64,000 nucleotides of DNA from Nakaseomyces glabratus. Lineage: Eukaryota > Ascomycota > Saccharomycetes > Saccharomycetales > Saccharomycetaceae. The notes under the pieces were generated by a model. The model saw nothing but the letters and a program-made list of their open reading frames with translations, searched no databases and had not been told where the DNA came from. The translations under genes were made by a program, and so were the position numbers. Every line of letters begins with the position of its first letter. The stretch's first letter is position 1. Below are positions 37,862 to 48,078 of this stretch, in pieces. Location of the stretch: assembly GCF_010111755.1 (NCBI RefSeq), contig NC_088961.1, positions 62,001 through 126,000 on the forward strand. Direction: 5' to 3'.

Positions 37862-40054
37862 TTAAACGGCTATATCCCAACCAGGTAACCACTGTAGATA
37901 AAAGTAATGGCTACCAATACCATGTAGGCCTTGACATATAGGAGCGAAATACCAATAAATATATGTGCATCCAACCATAGATAAAAATGCAAGAAATGCC
38001 TTCACTGTACAATAATCAGCTAGCAGATATTCCGTTATGCTTCCAAAGGCAATAATCGCAAAGTACAAGGCAGGCATGTAATGATGTACATAAGTAACTC
38101 TTCCCATCATAACGTATGGCATAAAATTTGCCAACCAAGCTAAAAATGGGAACAGTAATAAGGTGAATAGTTTCCAACACGATTCTTCATTAATCACTAT
38201 GGATTGTCTCCGCCACTTAATTGCTACTACCATACCCAACAAAATATTAACCAGTAACGCTATAGAAGATAGCCATGTATTAAAGGGAGATCCTAGTAAA
38301 TAATAACGAACACCTGCTGACGACCACCCACATAAACGCAATCCCTTGTGAAGGATTGGCCATTCCCATGCTTTTGATGCTAGATAATCATACTTATCCT
38401 CATCAGGCACAAGCGCATTATTTGAGGATGCCATAGCAAAATTTATTAAAATAAAATCAGTCCAAAACTTTGACTTAGGTGGCACATACTCCTCATCCAC
38501 TACTAATTGATCATTCCAGTGATCTTCGACGTTCCACCAAGTTGATTTATCGCGCTTACCCCAAGAATACTTACACACAATTTCAGCTTGGTGGAATCCC
38601 CATGTTGGGTATGAAAGTCCTGTAGACGCTAGGTAACACCCCAAATCTTTATGACGCAATCTAAACATTGTCGAAATAGGGTGTAAAACTTCATTGTCCT
38701 CCTTACCAAAGTTAGTATTAGCCGAATCAAGTTGCTCCATAATCTCTATTATCCAATCATCCTTTTCGTCTCCTACCTCCTCAGACCCATACCCTGACAC
38801 TTCATAATTACCCTTACTAACATGGGAGGAGATTGTGTGAGAATGTAAGTTACAACCCATTCTGACGTGAAATAATCTGATAGTATCTCCATCTCTTACA
38901 GGTACAAGTTCACCATTTAACCTTTTGTTATCTTCATCTAGATATCTACCTGTGGTCCTGCCAAATTTTATCATCCAATTATTATTACCATCAGAGTGAC
39001 CATACCCAGTCACCTGCCTTTGGCGGGAGCCATCTGGGTATAACTGGACATGCGAATGTAACAGATTTGGGCTCAACCCATGTGATCTAATAGTGACTTC
39101 AGAACCATACATAACCGTTCTAGGACTATTCTGTATCTGTGTGCCTTCCAAATTTACCTGGAATAGTGAATTAGTTGAAGCATCACCAGTACCAGATTTG
39201 TATAATAGTAGGAAGTGTATCTTGAAACAGAACAGATAAACTAAGAACGGTATTATAATGAGATTGATTATTCTTAAGATCCAGTGCTTGTAGTAGATCT
39301 TGCGGCTCTCTTTCTTGTTCCAGTAATGCTCCAATAAATCTATTATCGTAAAAAGGCCGACGACTAATGTAATAAATAATCCCACCCACTTCACTGAACA
39401 CACACAACCAATGGATAAACCAGTTAGTAATAACCACCACAACCATTGTCTAGTCAATTGACAGCCACGCAACTGAATTAGTTTCACCATACACGCAAAC
39501 GTGGTAGCGGTAAAAAACAATAACATAGAGTCCAATAGGATAAATTTAGATAATGCAATAAAGGAGTGCTCTAAAGTCACCATTAAAGTCACCAAATATA
39601 CTATAGGCCAGCTTAGATTCATTGTCTTCGCAGTAAAGAAGACAACGGGAGTACATAGTGCACCAAAAGTAGCGTTAAATTGACGCATAAACTTAAAATT
39701 CACACCATCTGGATACTGGTGTCCTGACTCAAAATCAAATTCACCATCAAAACCTGCCAACCACTCACTTAAGGCAATTAACATCTTTCCTAAAGGTGGA
39801 TGCACATCGTGGTAGAATTCATGTCTTATATAGTAGGAACCGAACTTTCCAAAATGTGCTTCATCCCAAACAACTGAATTATTCTTGTCAATACCTTGGA
39901 AACGCAACACAAATGACAAAACTGTGAAGCCTAGGCACGCTATTAAGTCCCTATATTTTGCAAAATTGCAAGCCCTGGGTACTACCTTTGTCTGGTCAGG
40001 TGTGTTTTCCTTTGTTTCAGTGGTCTTCTCATCGGCCAACTTATCTTCCACCAT
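37862..40054 (-). CDS. PMT6: Protein O-mannosyltransferase
   Basis: The 730-residue ER membrane protein has the PMT catalytic motif VVWDEAHFGKF (D64, E65) in its first lumenal loop, a central region of three MIR repeats (about 290-480) and a C-terminal membrane half with VHHYMPALYFA. PMTs transfer mannose from dolichyl-phosphate-mannose to Ser/Thr. Length and position (between ELP2 and YPP1) match PMT6 (YGR199W, 759 aa). The gene is convergent with ELP2, with 96 bases between stops. Confidence 0.95.
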   Translation of the reverse strand: MVEDKLADEKTTETKENTPDQTKVVPRACNFAKYRDLIACLGFTVLSFVLRFQGIDKNNSVVWDEAHFGKFGSYYIRHEFYHDVHPPLGKMLIALSEWLAGFDGEFDFESGHQYPDGVNFKFMRQFNATFGALCTPVVFFTAKTMNLSWPIVYLVTLMVTLEHSFIALSKFILLDSMLLFFTATTFACMVKLIQLRGCQLTRQWLWWLLLTGLSIGCVCSVKWVGLFITLVVGLFTIIDLLEHYWNKKESRKIYYKHWILRIINLIIIPFLVYLFCFKIHFLLLYKSGTGDASTNSLFQVNLEGTQIQNSPRTVMYGSEVTIRSHGLSPNLLHSHVQLYPDGSRQRQVTGYGHSDGNNNWMIKFGRTTGRYLDEDNKRLNGELVPVRDGDTIRLFHVRMGCNLHSHTISSHVSKGNYEVSGYGSEEVGDEKDDWIIEIMEQLDSANTNFGKEDNEVLHPISTMFRLRHKDLGCYLASTGLSYPTWGFHQAEIVCKYSWGKRDKSTWWNVEDHWNDQLVVDEEYVPPKSKFWTDFILINFAMASSNNALVPDEDKYDYLASKAWEWPILHKGLRLCGWSSAGVRYYLLGSPFNTWLSSIALLVNILLGMVVAIKWRRQSIVINEESCWKLFTLLLFPFLAWLANFMPYVMMGRVTYVHHYMPALYFAIIAFGSITEYLLADYCTVKAFLAFLSMVGCTYIYWYFAPICQGLHGIGSHYFYLQWLPGWDIAV

Positions 40055-40477
40055 TTGGTACCTACAATGTGATCCGACCCAGACTAGAAATCAACCAAAC
40101 TACCAATTACTAAACACACTGGTCTTGATTATACTGGTCGCTTAGAACACACTATGCAATATCCTACCAATAATTAACATATTACAATGTCTTCAGCTTA
40201 GCTGCTTTTTTAAGTGAGCCGACGTGAAATTCCAGTAGCAATTTCTTGCGGTAAAGCATAATAAAAAAGCCTATATAAGGACCACCAACCTGGCATAATC
40301 AGGTCCTCTCTCTGTCACTTACCAATGATATTGCACACTTATTGGCTTATAATATATATTAATCTATCATTTTTCATAGAATTTTCATTTCATGCATGCT
40401 AAATTACTAGTATTTATATTAATTAATTGTCTATAATCGCGAAACTGCAACCAGAAAAGAAATACTCTTCTTTCTCT
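40055..40477. other. Intergenic region between PMT6 and YPP1
   Basis: This 423-base stretch holds the PMT6 promoter and the A/T-rich YPP1 3' end. Nothing else is evident. Confidence 0.35.
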
Positions 40478-42844
40478 TCAGTAGTTGCAATTTTCAAATT
40501 GGGCTATAGGTCTTAGTTCCTCAAATTTTATACATTTCATCAACGACAATTTGTAGTCTTTTGTAGCGAACTGTTCGTGAATTTGAGACAGAGACCACCA
40601 AACCTCAGGCGTATAATAACCCTCGATTGATTCAGCTACAGCTGAGTCAAGCAATAATTTTAGTCTTGCTGTTGCAGCTGATCTATCTGTAGCATTGAAA
40701 AACAAACGATCCTCATTCTCTGACTGATTTTTGGAACACTCTTTGATGCCTTCAATTGGAACTAATTTGTAATATTCATCAGTCAAGTCCTCCTCGGATT
40801 TCTTCTCAACATCAAATATCAGCTCAGCAAAGCATAGAATCGCATCTATATTACTATTATCTAAGTCGATAGCTTTCTCGATATCCAATAACGCTTGCTT
40901 GTTTTGTTGTTTCAAAATGTTTAACTTAGCTCGCAGTGGTAAATATCTACCCTTCCAATGATCTTTTTCAAGGGCCATAGCCTCGTCCATTGCGGTCTCT
41001 GCTTCCTGTAGATTATCTGTGCTTGGTGTTTTCATATACAAACTGCAAACATAAAGCCAAATATCCTGCAATGTCATGTCAAGATCGTATACACCATTTA
41101 TTGTCACCTTTTTCTGATTTGCTCCTCCCAAGAATAATGTATTATATAATTCAAAAAGTTCTGGAATTAACTCTAAAGTTTCATCTGTTCCAAACATATC
41201 TTGAATTAATCTAAGCTGGGTGATCTTCATATAAATATATTGGAATTTCTCTTCAAAAGTAAGATCCTTCATGTTTTCATTCATCGCTTCCAAAACAGAG
41301 CAAACAATCTTATAAGCAGTTTCCTTATTTTCCTTTGTAGAGTGACATAAAGCCATTAAATGCCAGGCTTTATAGCAGTTAGGATGTCTTTCTAAAATTA
41401 GTTTCTCTAAGACCTTAATGGCTGTCTCTACATCACGTTGTTTTGCAAGTGTCAATGCATATTGAAAGACTGTTGATATGAATAGACCCTCATCCATTGA
41501 ACGACTGATTGGAACACAGTTTGCCAAGAATGCCAGCAAATCGAATGATAATAAAGCCGATAGTGAGGTAGAATGGTAGTTGTACAAAGTTAACCACGAT
41601 CGAGACAAAGTATTTGCTACATGAGGTGGGAATGCAAGCCTGATTGGATTTTCCAATATATCAAGCGATTGCTTTTTCTCACTTAATGGAATATTGTATT
41701 CTTTGTAAAAGAATACAAGTAAGCTCAGCAGTTCATCTAAACTTTTATCGTAATCAAACAAGTTGTCGATATTATCTTTTTTAGTGAATTCATTAATAAC
41801 AAAATTATAACAAACCAATAAGGATATAATGTCGTTGTAGTTCTTATTCAGTTTGAATTCTTTGTTACTATACCTGATAAAGTTAACAAAATTTAGTAGT
41901 GCTTCTTTTCTCAATAATGTGCCATTAATTTTACCTTTTTCATTATCAGATCCTATTTTTTTCATTACGAATAATGCAGTATGTGCAACATTTATGCTCT
42001 GGAAAGTCTTCGACATGGCTTTCAAGATAAAGTTATACCATTCGGTTGAGGCGGCTTGGTCTGGCACTATATTTTTAAAGTATACCTGTAAAAACAACAT
42101 AAATTGCTCCAAATGATAGTTGTTATTTTCACTAGCTTTGGGAAATTTAATCTTCTCCACTAAGTTCATACCGTATTTTAATATCATTTCATCGTTGTCT
42201 TTAGAGAATTCTGTGTATGCACCATTATCTGAAGCTATTATAGATATTAAGAACACCAATGCTCTATTATTTTCTGGCCATATCTTAATCAAATTTGCCA
42301 AATTGTTATGTCCTTTTAACCTCTTCGCTATCTTCCATAGACATTGGTGCGTAAGTGCCTCTGATGCGGATGGAACGAAGGACAAAGTATCAAATAGATG
42401 GTCATACAAACAATCAGAGATCTGTTGTTCATCCTGGCGCAAGCATGCTGTATAGTATAGGTTCTCAAGTCCTAGATACATGTCATATACATCAAACGTT
42501 TTATCTAGTTTAATATCACGAGCCTGCTGTAATCTGACCTTAGCATCTTCGAACTCTCCAATGCTGAAATGAATGATACCTGCACAATTGCCCAAGATCT
42601 TATTGATCAAGTCCAACAATGGTTTGTCCAAGGGAAACCTTCTCGACAACATTTCAACTTTATCAATATCACCAAAGAGCACCTTACCTGTTGCCGGGGT
42701 GATCACGGAATCACCACCGGTGTGGTATTGTAACCGGAATTGAACCACCAGTGCCCTATCCAACGCATTACAAGTGGAGTGAAACTCAGACGCACCCAAT
42801 AGACGTGCCTCCAACGCTTGCAGCACCGCGTCTCTTATAAACAT
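40478..42844 (-). CDS. YPP1: Ypp1, cargo/scaffold subunit of the Stt4 PI4-kinase complex
   Basis: The 788-residue protein is helical and TPR-like (e.g. AIKVLEKLILERHPNCYKAWHLMALCHST near 510-540), as in Ypp1/TTC7. With Efr3 it anchors Stt4 at the plasma membrane in PIK patches to make PI4P. I use the first ATG at 42844; S. cerevisiae Ypp1 is about 817 residues. The open frame continues 22 codons upstream without an ATG, preceded by a TTTTGCAG that resembles a 3' splice site, but no branch consensus is visible. Position matches YGR198W and closes the YGR213-YGR198 block. Confidence 0.9.
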   Translation of the reverse strand: MFIRDAVLQALEARLLGASEFHSTCNALDRALVVQFRLQYHTGGDSVITPATGKVLFGDIDKVEMLSRRFPLDKPLLDLINKILGNCAGIIHFSIGEFEDAKVRLQQARDIKLDKTFDVYDMYLGLENLYYTACLRQDEQQISDCLYDHLFDTLSFVPSASEALTHQCLWKIAKRLKGHNNLANLIKIWPENNRALVFLISIIASDNGAYTEFSKDNDEMILKYGMNLVEKIKFPKASENNNYHLEQFMLFLQVYFKNIVPDQAASTEWYNFILKAMSKTFQSINVAHTALFVMKKIGSDNEKGKINGTLLRKEALLNFVNFIRYSNKEFKLNKNYNDIISLLVCYNFVINEFTKKDNIDNLFDYDKSLDELLSLLVFFYKEYNIPLSEKKQSLDILENPIRLAFPPHVANTLSRSWLTLYNYHSTSLSALLSFDLLAFLANCVPISRSMDEGLFISTVFQYALTLAKQRDVETAIKVLEKLILERHPNCYKAWHLMALCHSTKENKETAYKIVCSVLEAMNENMKDLTFEEKFQYIYMKITQLRLIQDMFGTDETLELIPELFELYNTLFLGGANQKKVTINGVYDLDMTLQDIWLYVCSLYMKTPSTDNLQEAETAMDEAMALEKDHWKGRYLPLRAKLNILKQQNKQALLDIEKAIDLDNSNIDAILCFAELIFDVEKKSEEDLTDEYYKLVPIEGIKECSKNQSENEDRLFFNATDRSAATARLKLLLDSAVAESIEGYYTPEVWWSLSQIHEQFATKDYKLSLMKCIKFEELRPIAQFENCNY

Positions 42845-43212
42845 TGTATTTCTTTCGCGTGGGTCTCTCCGAGTCTCTACCTTAGCGGGTTCAAATACTG
42901 CAAAAGACAACAGTATAGCAACTTATCCTGCTTGCAAACTATGTAAAGATGCCAATTGGTTCACTTTTCGCTAGCAGTCAGTATCTGATTCCCATCGAAA
43001 ACTGGTAAAGAGTTGATATTTCACCAATTTGAGTCCATTTTTGCAATTTTTGTCACTTCGGGCAAGGCGAGACTTTGGGAAGAAGACGATTTCAAGCTGA
43101 AGGAGAAGCAAACACTGGAATATAAAGAGAAGGGACTATATCTCGAGGCTAATCGGAGGTGTTTTAATTGACTGTAAGCGACTCTTGTTGCAGATAAAGT
43201 GCCAGGTGGAAA
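42845..43212. other. Divergent YPP1/MRP13 promoter and synteny breakpoint
   Basis: In these 368 bases gene order jumps from YGR198W to YGR084C of S. cerevisiae. No tRNA, repeat or ORF is visible at the junction. Confidence 0.45.
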
Positions 43213-44178
43213 ATGTTGAAGAATTGCAGTAGGTTTTACAGTGCTGTTGCAAAGAGCAACAAGCAGTTGCTAGACGAGTTTTACCAGTACCACACAACTA
43301 GGATGAATCTGAGACCTTTAATCTACCGTCCCAAGAATGCGACACTGCTGCGTAGTATGGATCTGAAGGATCCAGAGACCAATAAACCTATCCAACCCCG
43401 TGAGCCTATGAAGCCATTAAAGAAGCAGGTGCTGAACAACTATGTACAGGAGATACCTCAAGGTTCTAAAGAATTAATGGATTTCTTACAGAAGTGGTTT
43501 AAAGTCTCCAACAGGAAGAGGGAACTCTTTGCGTTTTTGGAGGGTTCTCATTTACAAGTGATGCTAGCTGCATCTTTGTTCAGAATCGGTCATTATAGCC
43601 ATGTACTGGGTTTGTTACACAGTTACCAGAGCAAAGTTGTTGGCACTGGAAATACCAAGGCTTACGACCAGGACAGATTTTTCAACACAGTATTGATGTG
43701 TAGTCTACTAAGGAACGACTTAAAGGACTTGAAGGATGCCGAGATCGGTCTGAAGAAACTAAAAGTGAATTGGGGGAAAGTTACTGAAAAGAATGATACT
43801 CTGGGATTGACACAACCGCTGTTGGAAGCATATGCCAATCAGCAAGGCATCTCTAAGGAAGATCTAGTGTTGAAAGGAAGAGAAACCATCTCTAACATCA
43901 ACTTGCCAAGCATTGGCGATGAAAGCCGTTTTTCTCGCCTGGTTACTTTCATCACTGAGAATAAATACACATATTTCCTAGCCAGAACAATCCAGAAATT
44001 CTCAGAGAGTTGCCCAAGTGAGATAGAAACTTTTATCAACGAATACAAGAACGCATTGACCACTTTGAAAAAAGATGATGAGTACGATTGGAGTGTACAG
44101 AACATGACTGAAGTAAATAAAATTCCAGAAGAGACTAAACAAGAAAGGGAAACCCAGGAGGAGACCCAGGAGCAATAA
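43213..44178 (+). CDS. MRP13: Mitochondrial small-subunit ribosomal protein Mrp13 (mS44)
   Basis: The 321-residue protein begins with a basic, Ser-rich presequence-like stretch (MLKNCSRFYSAVAKSNKQ). The body is helical, and the C-terminal 20 residues are a Glu/Gln/Thr-rich tail (KQERETQEETQEQ). It lies directly before GCD2 and TOM20, as MRP13 (YGR084C) does, and its length is near that of Mrp13 (339). I recognise it mainly by position, presequence and length. Confidence 0.8.
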   Translation: MLKNCSRFYSAVAKSNKQLLDEFYQYHTTRMNLRPLIYRPKNATLLRSMDLKDPETNKPIQPREPMKPLKKQVLNNYVQEIPQGSKELMDFLQKWFKVSNRKRELFAFLEGSHLQVMLAASLFRIGHYSHVLGLLHSYQSKVVGTGNTKAYDQDRFFNTVLMCSLLRNDLKDLKDAEIGLKKLKVNWGKVTEKNDTLGLTQPLLEAYANQQGISKEDLVLKGRETISNINLPSIGDESRFSRLVTFITENKYTYFLARTIQKFSESCPSEIETFINEYKNALTTLKKDDEYDWSVQNMTEVNKIPEETKQERETQEETQEQ

Positions 44179-44719
44179 AAGACGGACCGAACAACTACGT
44201 TTCTGCTAAATTAACAAAAAGTCTCATATGTAAATAATAAAATCGCCAGCGTAAACTTTTCCTCATTTTGCAGCTCGTAAACCATATCCCCTTCAGGTAT
44301 CAAAAAGCTTTTTCATTTTCTTTTGTAAATATAAACTACTTAAACCTGTTATTAAGACAATGTAAACCAACATTCATATTGTAAATTAATAGATGTACAA
44401 CTATGGGATTGGCGTTATCTCAGCTGCTATCAAACAACCAATATTGGCTTTTATTCCCCGGACTATATTACTCATAGTGGTATCATTAAGGAAGCCGGGT
44501 AACAGAATAGTATCTCAAAAAATTTTCCCGGCGAAACTGGCAAAAAAAGCTGGAAAATATCCAGGAAGTAGCTGAAATAAAGCTCATCGCAAGAGTGATT
44601 GCGCTGTAAAGTATCTAAACCAGGCATATAAACACTTCAAATCTCCCACTCATCAATTAGCTAGTTAGTGACTATAATTATACTTTTTTTTTTTGAAGAC
44701 TTAAGGAAAAATAGAAGCT
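44179..44719. promoter_or_regulatory. GCD2 promoter region with PAC element
   Basis: A perfect PAC (AGCTCATCGC, 44581-44590) lies 130 bases upstream of the GCD2 ATG, followed by a poly-T tract. A 60-codon ORF at 44393-44575 is not supported. Confidence 0.55.
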
Positions 44720-46624
44720 ATGAGCGAGAACAGTAGTGCCGATCAGGTTAAGCCTGAAAACGTGAATGCTTCTCCGAAAACAGCTCAAGGATCTGATGCA
44801 GGTACCGCCCCAGCCGCGACAGCTGTTGGTGAAAGACAATTGTCCAACAAGGAATTGAAGGAGTTGAAGAAAAAAGAAAAAGCCGCCAAGAGAGCTGCTC
44901 AAAAGCAAGCCAATGGTATTTCCATTGAGCAACAAAAACAACAAGCAGAGGCTAAGAAACAGAAGAAACAGCAACAAAGAGAAAAGCAGCAGAAAGAACA
45001 ACAAAAGAAGCAAAAGAAGAGTGATCCAAGTGCTAAGCCTAAGAGATCGGTAAAGAAAACTACCTTGTTTGGCCATTTAGAAACTACTGAGGAGAGAAGA
45101 GCTACGATTTTGGCTATTACTAGTGCCATCAGTTCACCTAAAGCCTCTAGAATCACAGCTGCTGGTCTTATGGTTCCTGCTGTTGCAAGCTCTTTAGCTA
45201 TTGCAAATGAGGAATCTGCAGAAGGTAGTGCTGGAAGTTTATCAACAGTGCAACAACCACAATCAGCAGCAACAACAACCACTTCTGGAACCTCAGAACA
45301 GAATGCTATTGATCTAGCGAAATCGTTGGCTAACATTTCTCTTGATTACGAAAAGAACTCCGTGGTACCAGGTATCTCTTCAGTTATTCCAGAAGCTATG
45401 GAACAAACTTTAGAAGGTCCATCAATTCTAGCCTCTGTTAAGGAATTATTACTAAACAAGGACATGCTTCATCCAGCTATTTCCCTGTTGACATCAAATT
45501 TGGCTAGCTACAAAATCGTGGGTTCGATACCAAGATGTATTGCCATGCTAGAGGCATTTCAGATTGTCATTAATGACTATGAAACTCCAGAAGGCACTAC
45601 GCTATCACGTAACTTAACCAGTTATTTATCCCATCAAATAGACATCCTAAAGAAAGCGAGACCTTTAAGTGTTACAATGGGTAATGCAATTAGATGGCTG
45701 AAACAAGAGATATCATTGATTGATCCATCAACACCAGACCAAGAGGCCAAAAAGGACCTTTGTGAAAAGATTGGCCAATTTGCAAGAGAAAAAATCGAGC
45801 TCGCTGATCAATTAATTATAGATAATGCATCTAATCATATTGAAAATTCAACCAGAATTGTTACATATGGTTCATCTAAAGTTTTAACTGAACTTCTTCT
45901 CCACAATGCAGTTACACTAGAAAAGAATATCGAAGTAATTGTTGTAGATTCTAGACCATTGTTTGAAGGACGTAAGATGGCCAAGCTATTGAGAAGCAAA
46001 GGTGTAAATGTTAGATACTGTTTAATTACAAGTTTAGACACTGCATTCAATATGGATGTTGACTATGTTTTCTTAGGGGCTCATTCCATTTTGTCTAACG
46101 GTTTCCTATATTCCAGGGCTGGTACAGCTATGATTGCCATGTCTGCTAAAAGAAGAAATATCCCAGTTTTAGTATGCTGTGAAAGTTTGAAATTCTCCCA
46201 ACGTGTCCAATTGGATTCTGTTACATATAATGAATTAGCCGATCCAAATGACTTAGTACCAATAGATTATGACAATCCAGTTGAGAGACGTAGCAACCAG
46301 GGAACTTTGTTGAAACAATTTGTTAAGGAAAGAAATGCTGAAAAAGCCAGATTAGAGTTGGAGCAGAAAAACAAAGGTGCCAAACAGAAACAACAGAGTG
46401 GTGGTGCCAGTAAAGGTCAAAATAGTGGTAAACCGGAGCAATTAAGTGAACAATCTTCAAATGACAAAGATGTGCTACATAACTGGCAAGATCTTCAATC
46501 ATTGAATATTGTTAATATTCTGTATGATCTAACACCTCCTGAATATATTAAAAAGGTTATCACAGAATTTGGTGCTCTACCACCTTCATCTGTTCCTGTC
46601 ATTCTAAGAGAATACAAAGCCTGA
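44720..46624 (+). CDS. GCD2: eIF2B delta subunit (translation initiation GEF, regulatory subcomplex)
   Basis: The 634-residue protein has a long Lys/Gln-rich N-terminal extension (about 35-110, rich in KKEKAAKRAAQKQ and QQKQQAEAKKQKKQQQ) and a C-terminal eIF2B alpha/beta/delta homology domain (about 235-630) with ITSLDTAFNMDVDYVFLGAH, RNIPVLVCCESLKFS and DPNDLVPIDYDNP. Gcd2, Gcd7 and Gcn3 sense eIF2 phosphorylation. An insertion (about 545-585, Gln/Ser/Gly-rich) lies near the end. Position matches YGR083C. Confidence 0.96.
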   Translation: MSENSSADQVKPENVNASPKTAQGSDAGTAPAATAVGERQLSNKELKELKKKEKAAKRAAQKQANGISIEQQKQQAEAKKQKKQQQREKQQKEQQKKQKKSDPSAKPKRSVKKTTLFGHLETTEERRATILAITSAISSPKASRITAAGLMVPAVASSLAIANEESAEGSAGSLSTVQQPQSAATTTTSGTSEQNAIDLAKSLANISLDYEKNSVVPGISSVIPEAMEQTLEGPSILASVKELLLNKDMLHPAISLLTSNLASYKIVGSIPRCIAMLEAFQIVINDYETPEGTTLSRNLTSYLSHQIDILKKARPLSVTMGNAIRWLKQEISLIDPSTPDQEAKKDLCEKIGQFAREKIELADQLIIDNASNHIENSTRIVTYGSSKVLTELLLHNAVTLEKNIEVIVVDSRPLFEGRKMAKLLRSKGVNVRYCLITSLDTAFNMDVDYVFLGAHSILSNGFLYSRAGTAMIAMSAKRRNIPVLVCCESLKFSQRVQLDSVTYNELADPNDLVPIDYDNPVERRSNQGTLLKQFVKERNAEKARLELEQKNKGAKQKQQSGGASKGQNSGKPEQLSEQSSNDKDVLHNWQDLQSLNIVNILYDLTPPEYIKKVITEFGALPPSSVPVILREYKA

Positions 46625-47268
46625 AGTTCAACCAGTAATACCTCCAGCAACGTTCACCTAGTCTTCTTTTTATATAGAATACATAATCAAGTAAAGAGAT
46701 ACAAATGCATAATTATTAACAATGTTTCGGAGTTGCCATACAAGTAGCGGGTTCTGTTAAATGTACGACTTCTTAATTTATGTACAAATTCAAAAAACTC
46801 TATTGAAACTGTGCAGCACTGCTAATATCCTATTTACAACAGAACGAAATATCTACAGAAACATACGAAATAAACATTAAAATATAAAAATATGCAGCTA
46901 AGGACTTAGCCATACAGTGAAAGGAAAAGGCTCAGCCTTTATTGTCAATTCAAGATGACACAAGTAATCACGGAGCTAAAACCTTTAGTAAAACACATGC
47001 CATTTTGTGAATAAATAACAGAAATCCCGTGTACATTATTTCCTTTTTTGGTCAATTCACAGAATATTACACATCAATTTTCAGCTTTATTATCCAACAG
47101 CACAGGGCGTTTAGTTACAAGTATAATGGTGGGGAAGCATAAAAGGGGAAAACAAAATTATTATTAGTTGAATGCAAACAAATAGCCGGAAAGAAGAAAG
47201 TAAATAGATAATATGCCAGTAATTGACATATAATACCTTACTTATTTTTTTTCCATTGAAAACACCGT
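46625..47268. other. Convergent GCD2/TOM20 intergenic region
   Basis: This 644-base region between two stops is longer than a convergent spacer needs to be. It is A/T-rich with no ORF or RNA signature that I can identify. Confidence 0.4.
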
Positions 47269-47823
47269 TTATTCGTCAACATCAGCGACAGACTCTTCAA
47301 CTTCCTTAGCTGCAGCATTGTCATTGCCAGCAGCAGCACCACGAATAAATGTAGAGACATTAGCAGGTGGCATGATAGCAATCATCAAGACAATATATTC
47401 GTAGATGTTTTCTGGTACACTTCTTTGGTAAATGCCTAGCAAGTCAGCAGGGTTTGGATACACGGTCAAAGCCTTGTAGAACTTGGCAGCGGCCTCTAGT
47501 TCCTGACCTGGGGTCATGGAAAGCCTCTCACCTAGCTCAACGTTCTTGGTGAAGACAGTCTCTCTTTCAGTGGCACTGGCTGGGATAGGATCAGCAGCAA
47601 GTTCCTGAGTCAAGTACTGAGTAACTTTCTCCAACTTCTGTCTCTTGGCTTGTTCCTCAGCAACTTGAGCAGCCTTGGCCTCCTTCTTCACACGTCTCTT
47701 CAGCTCCTTTCTGAACTCTGGGTTACTTCTTCTCTGGTGGTCAAAGTACAATGCGTATGCACTCAGAGCCACAGCACCTACAGCGGTGGCGGCAGCCAAT
47801 GTACGTCCTAGTGATTGAGCCAT
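47269..47823 (-). CDS. TOM20: Mitochondrial outer-membrane import receptor Tom20
   Basis: The 184-residue protein has an N-terminal membrane anchor (about 8-27), then a basic QRRSNPEFRKELKRRVKKEAK segment, a helical TPR-like receptor domain containing GEQL-type LSMTPGQELEAAAKFYKAL and NPADLLGIYQRSVPENIYEYIV, and an acidic tail. Tom20 recognises amphipathic presequences. Position matches YGR082W. Confidence 0.96.
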   Translation of the reverse strand: MAQSLGRTLAAATAVGAVALSAYALYFDHQRRSNPEFRKELKRRVKKEAKAAQVAEEQAKRQKLEKVTQYLTQELAADPIPASATERETVFTKNVELGERLSMTPGQELEAAAKFYKALTVYPNPADLLGIYQRSVPENIYEYIVLMIAIMPPANVSTFIRGAAAGNDNAAAKEVEESVADVDE

Positions 47824-48008
47824 TATATGTTATCTGTTATCTGGTTTAAATGAGGTGGTTCTGGGCCAGTTGAAGTAATTCAAAACTCTATGACTATTGC
47901 AAAGGAGCTTTCTTAATGAGCTTCTTTTGAAATTTTGAGCTTTTGATCGTTGCTTTCAAAAAAATTTTCGGATTACCCAGTCAGATCAAGAGGAATGGTT
48001 TAAGAGGA

Positions 48009-48018
48009 GCGATGAGCT
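48009..48018 (+). promoter_or_regulatory. PAC element upstream of SLX9
   Basis: GCGATGAGCT lies 61 bases upstream of the SLX9 ATG, with an RRPE-like AAAAAAATTTTC (about 47958-47969) further upstream. This is the standard ribosome-biogenesis promoter pair. Confidence 0.75.
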
Positions 48019-48078
48019 CGATATTTGAACAGTGTATAAGAAGTTATATTGAGGAGACCCATAAGTATATGATCCAGT

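Noticed and set aside
44393..44575. 60-codon ATG ORF upstream of GCD2
   Set aside because: Overlaps the GCD2 promoter close to its PAC element and has no family resemblance.
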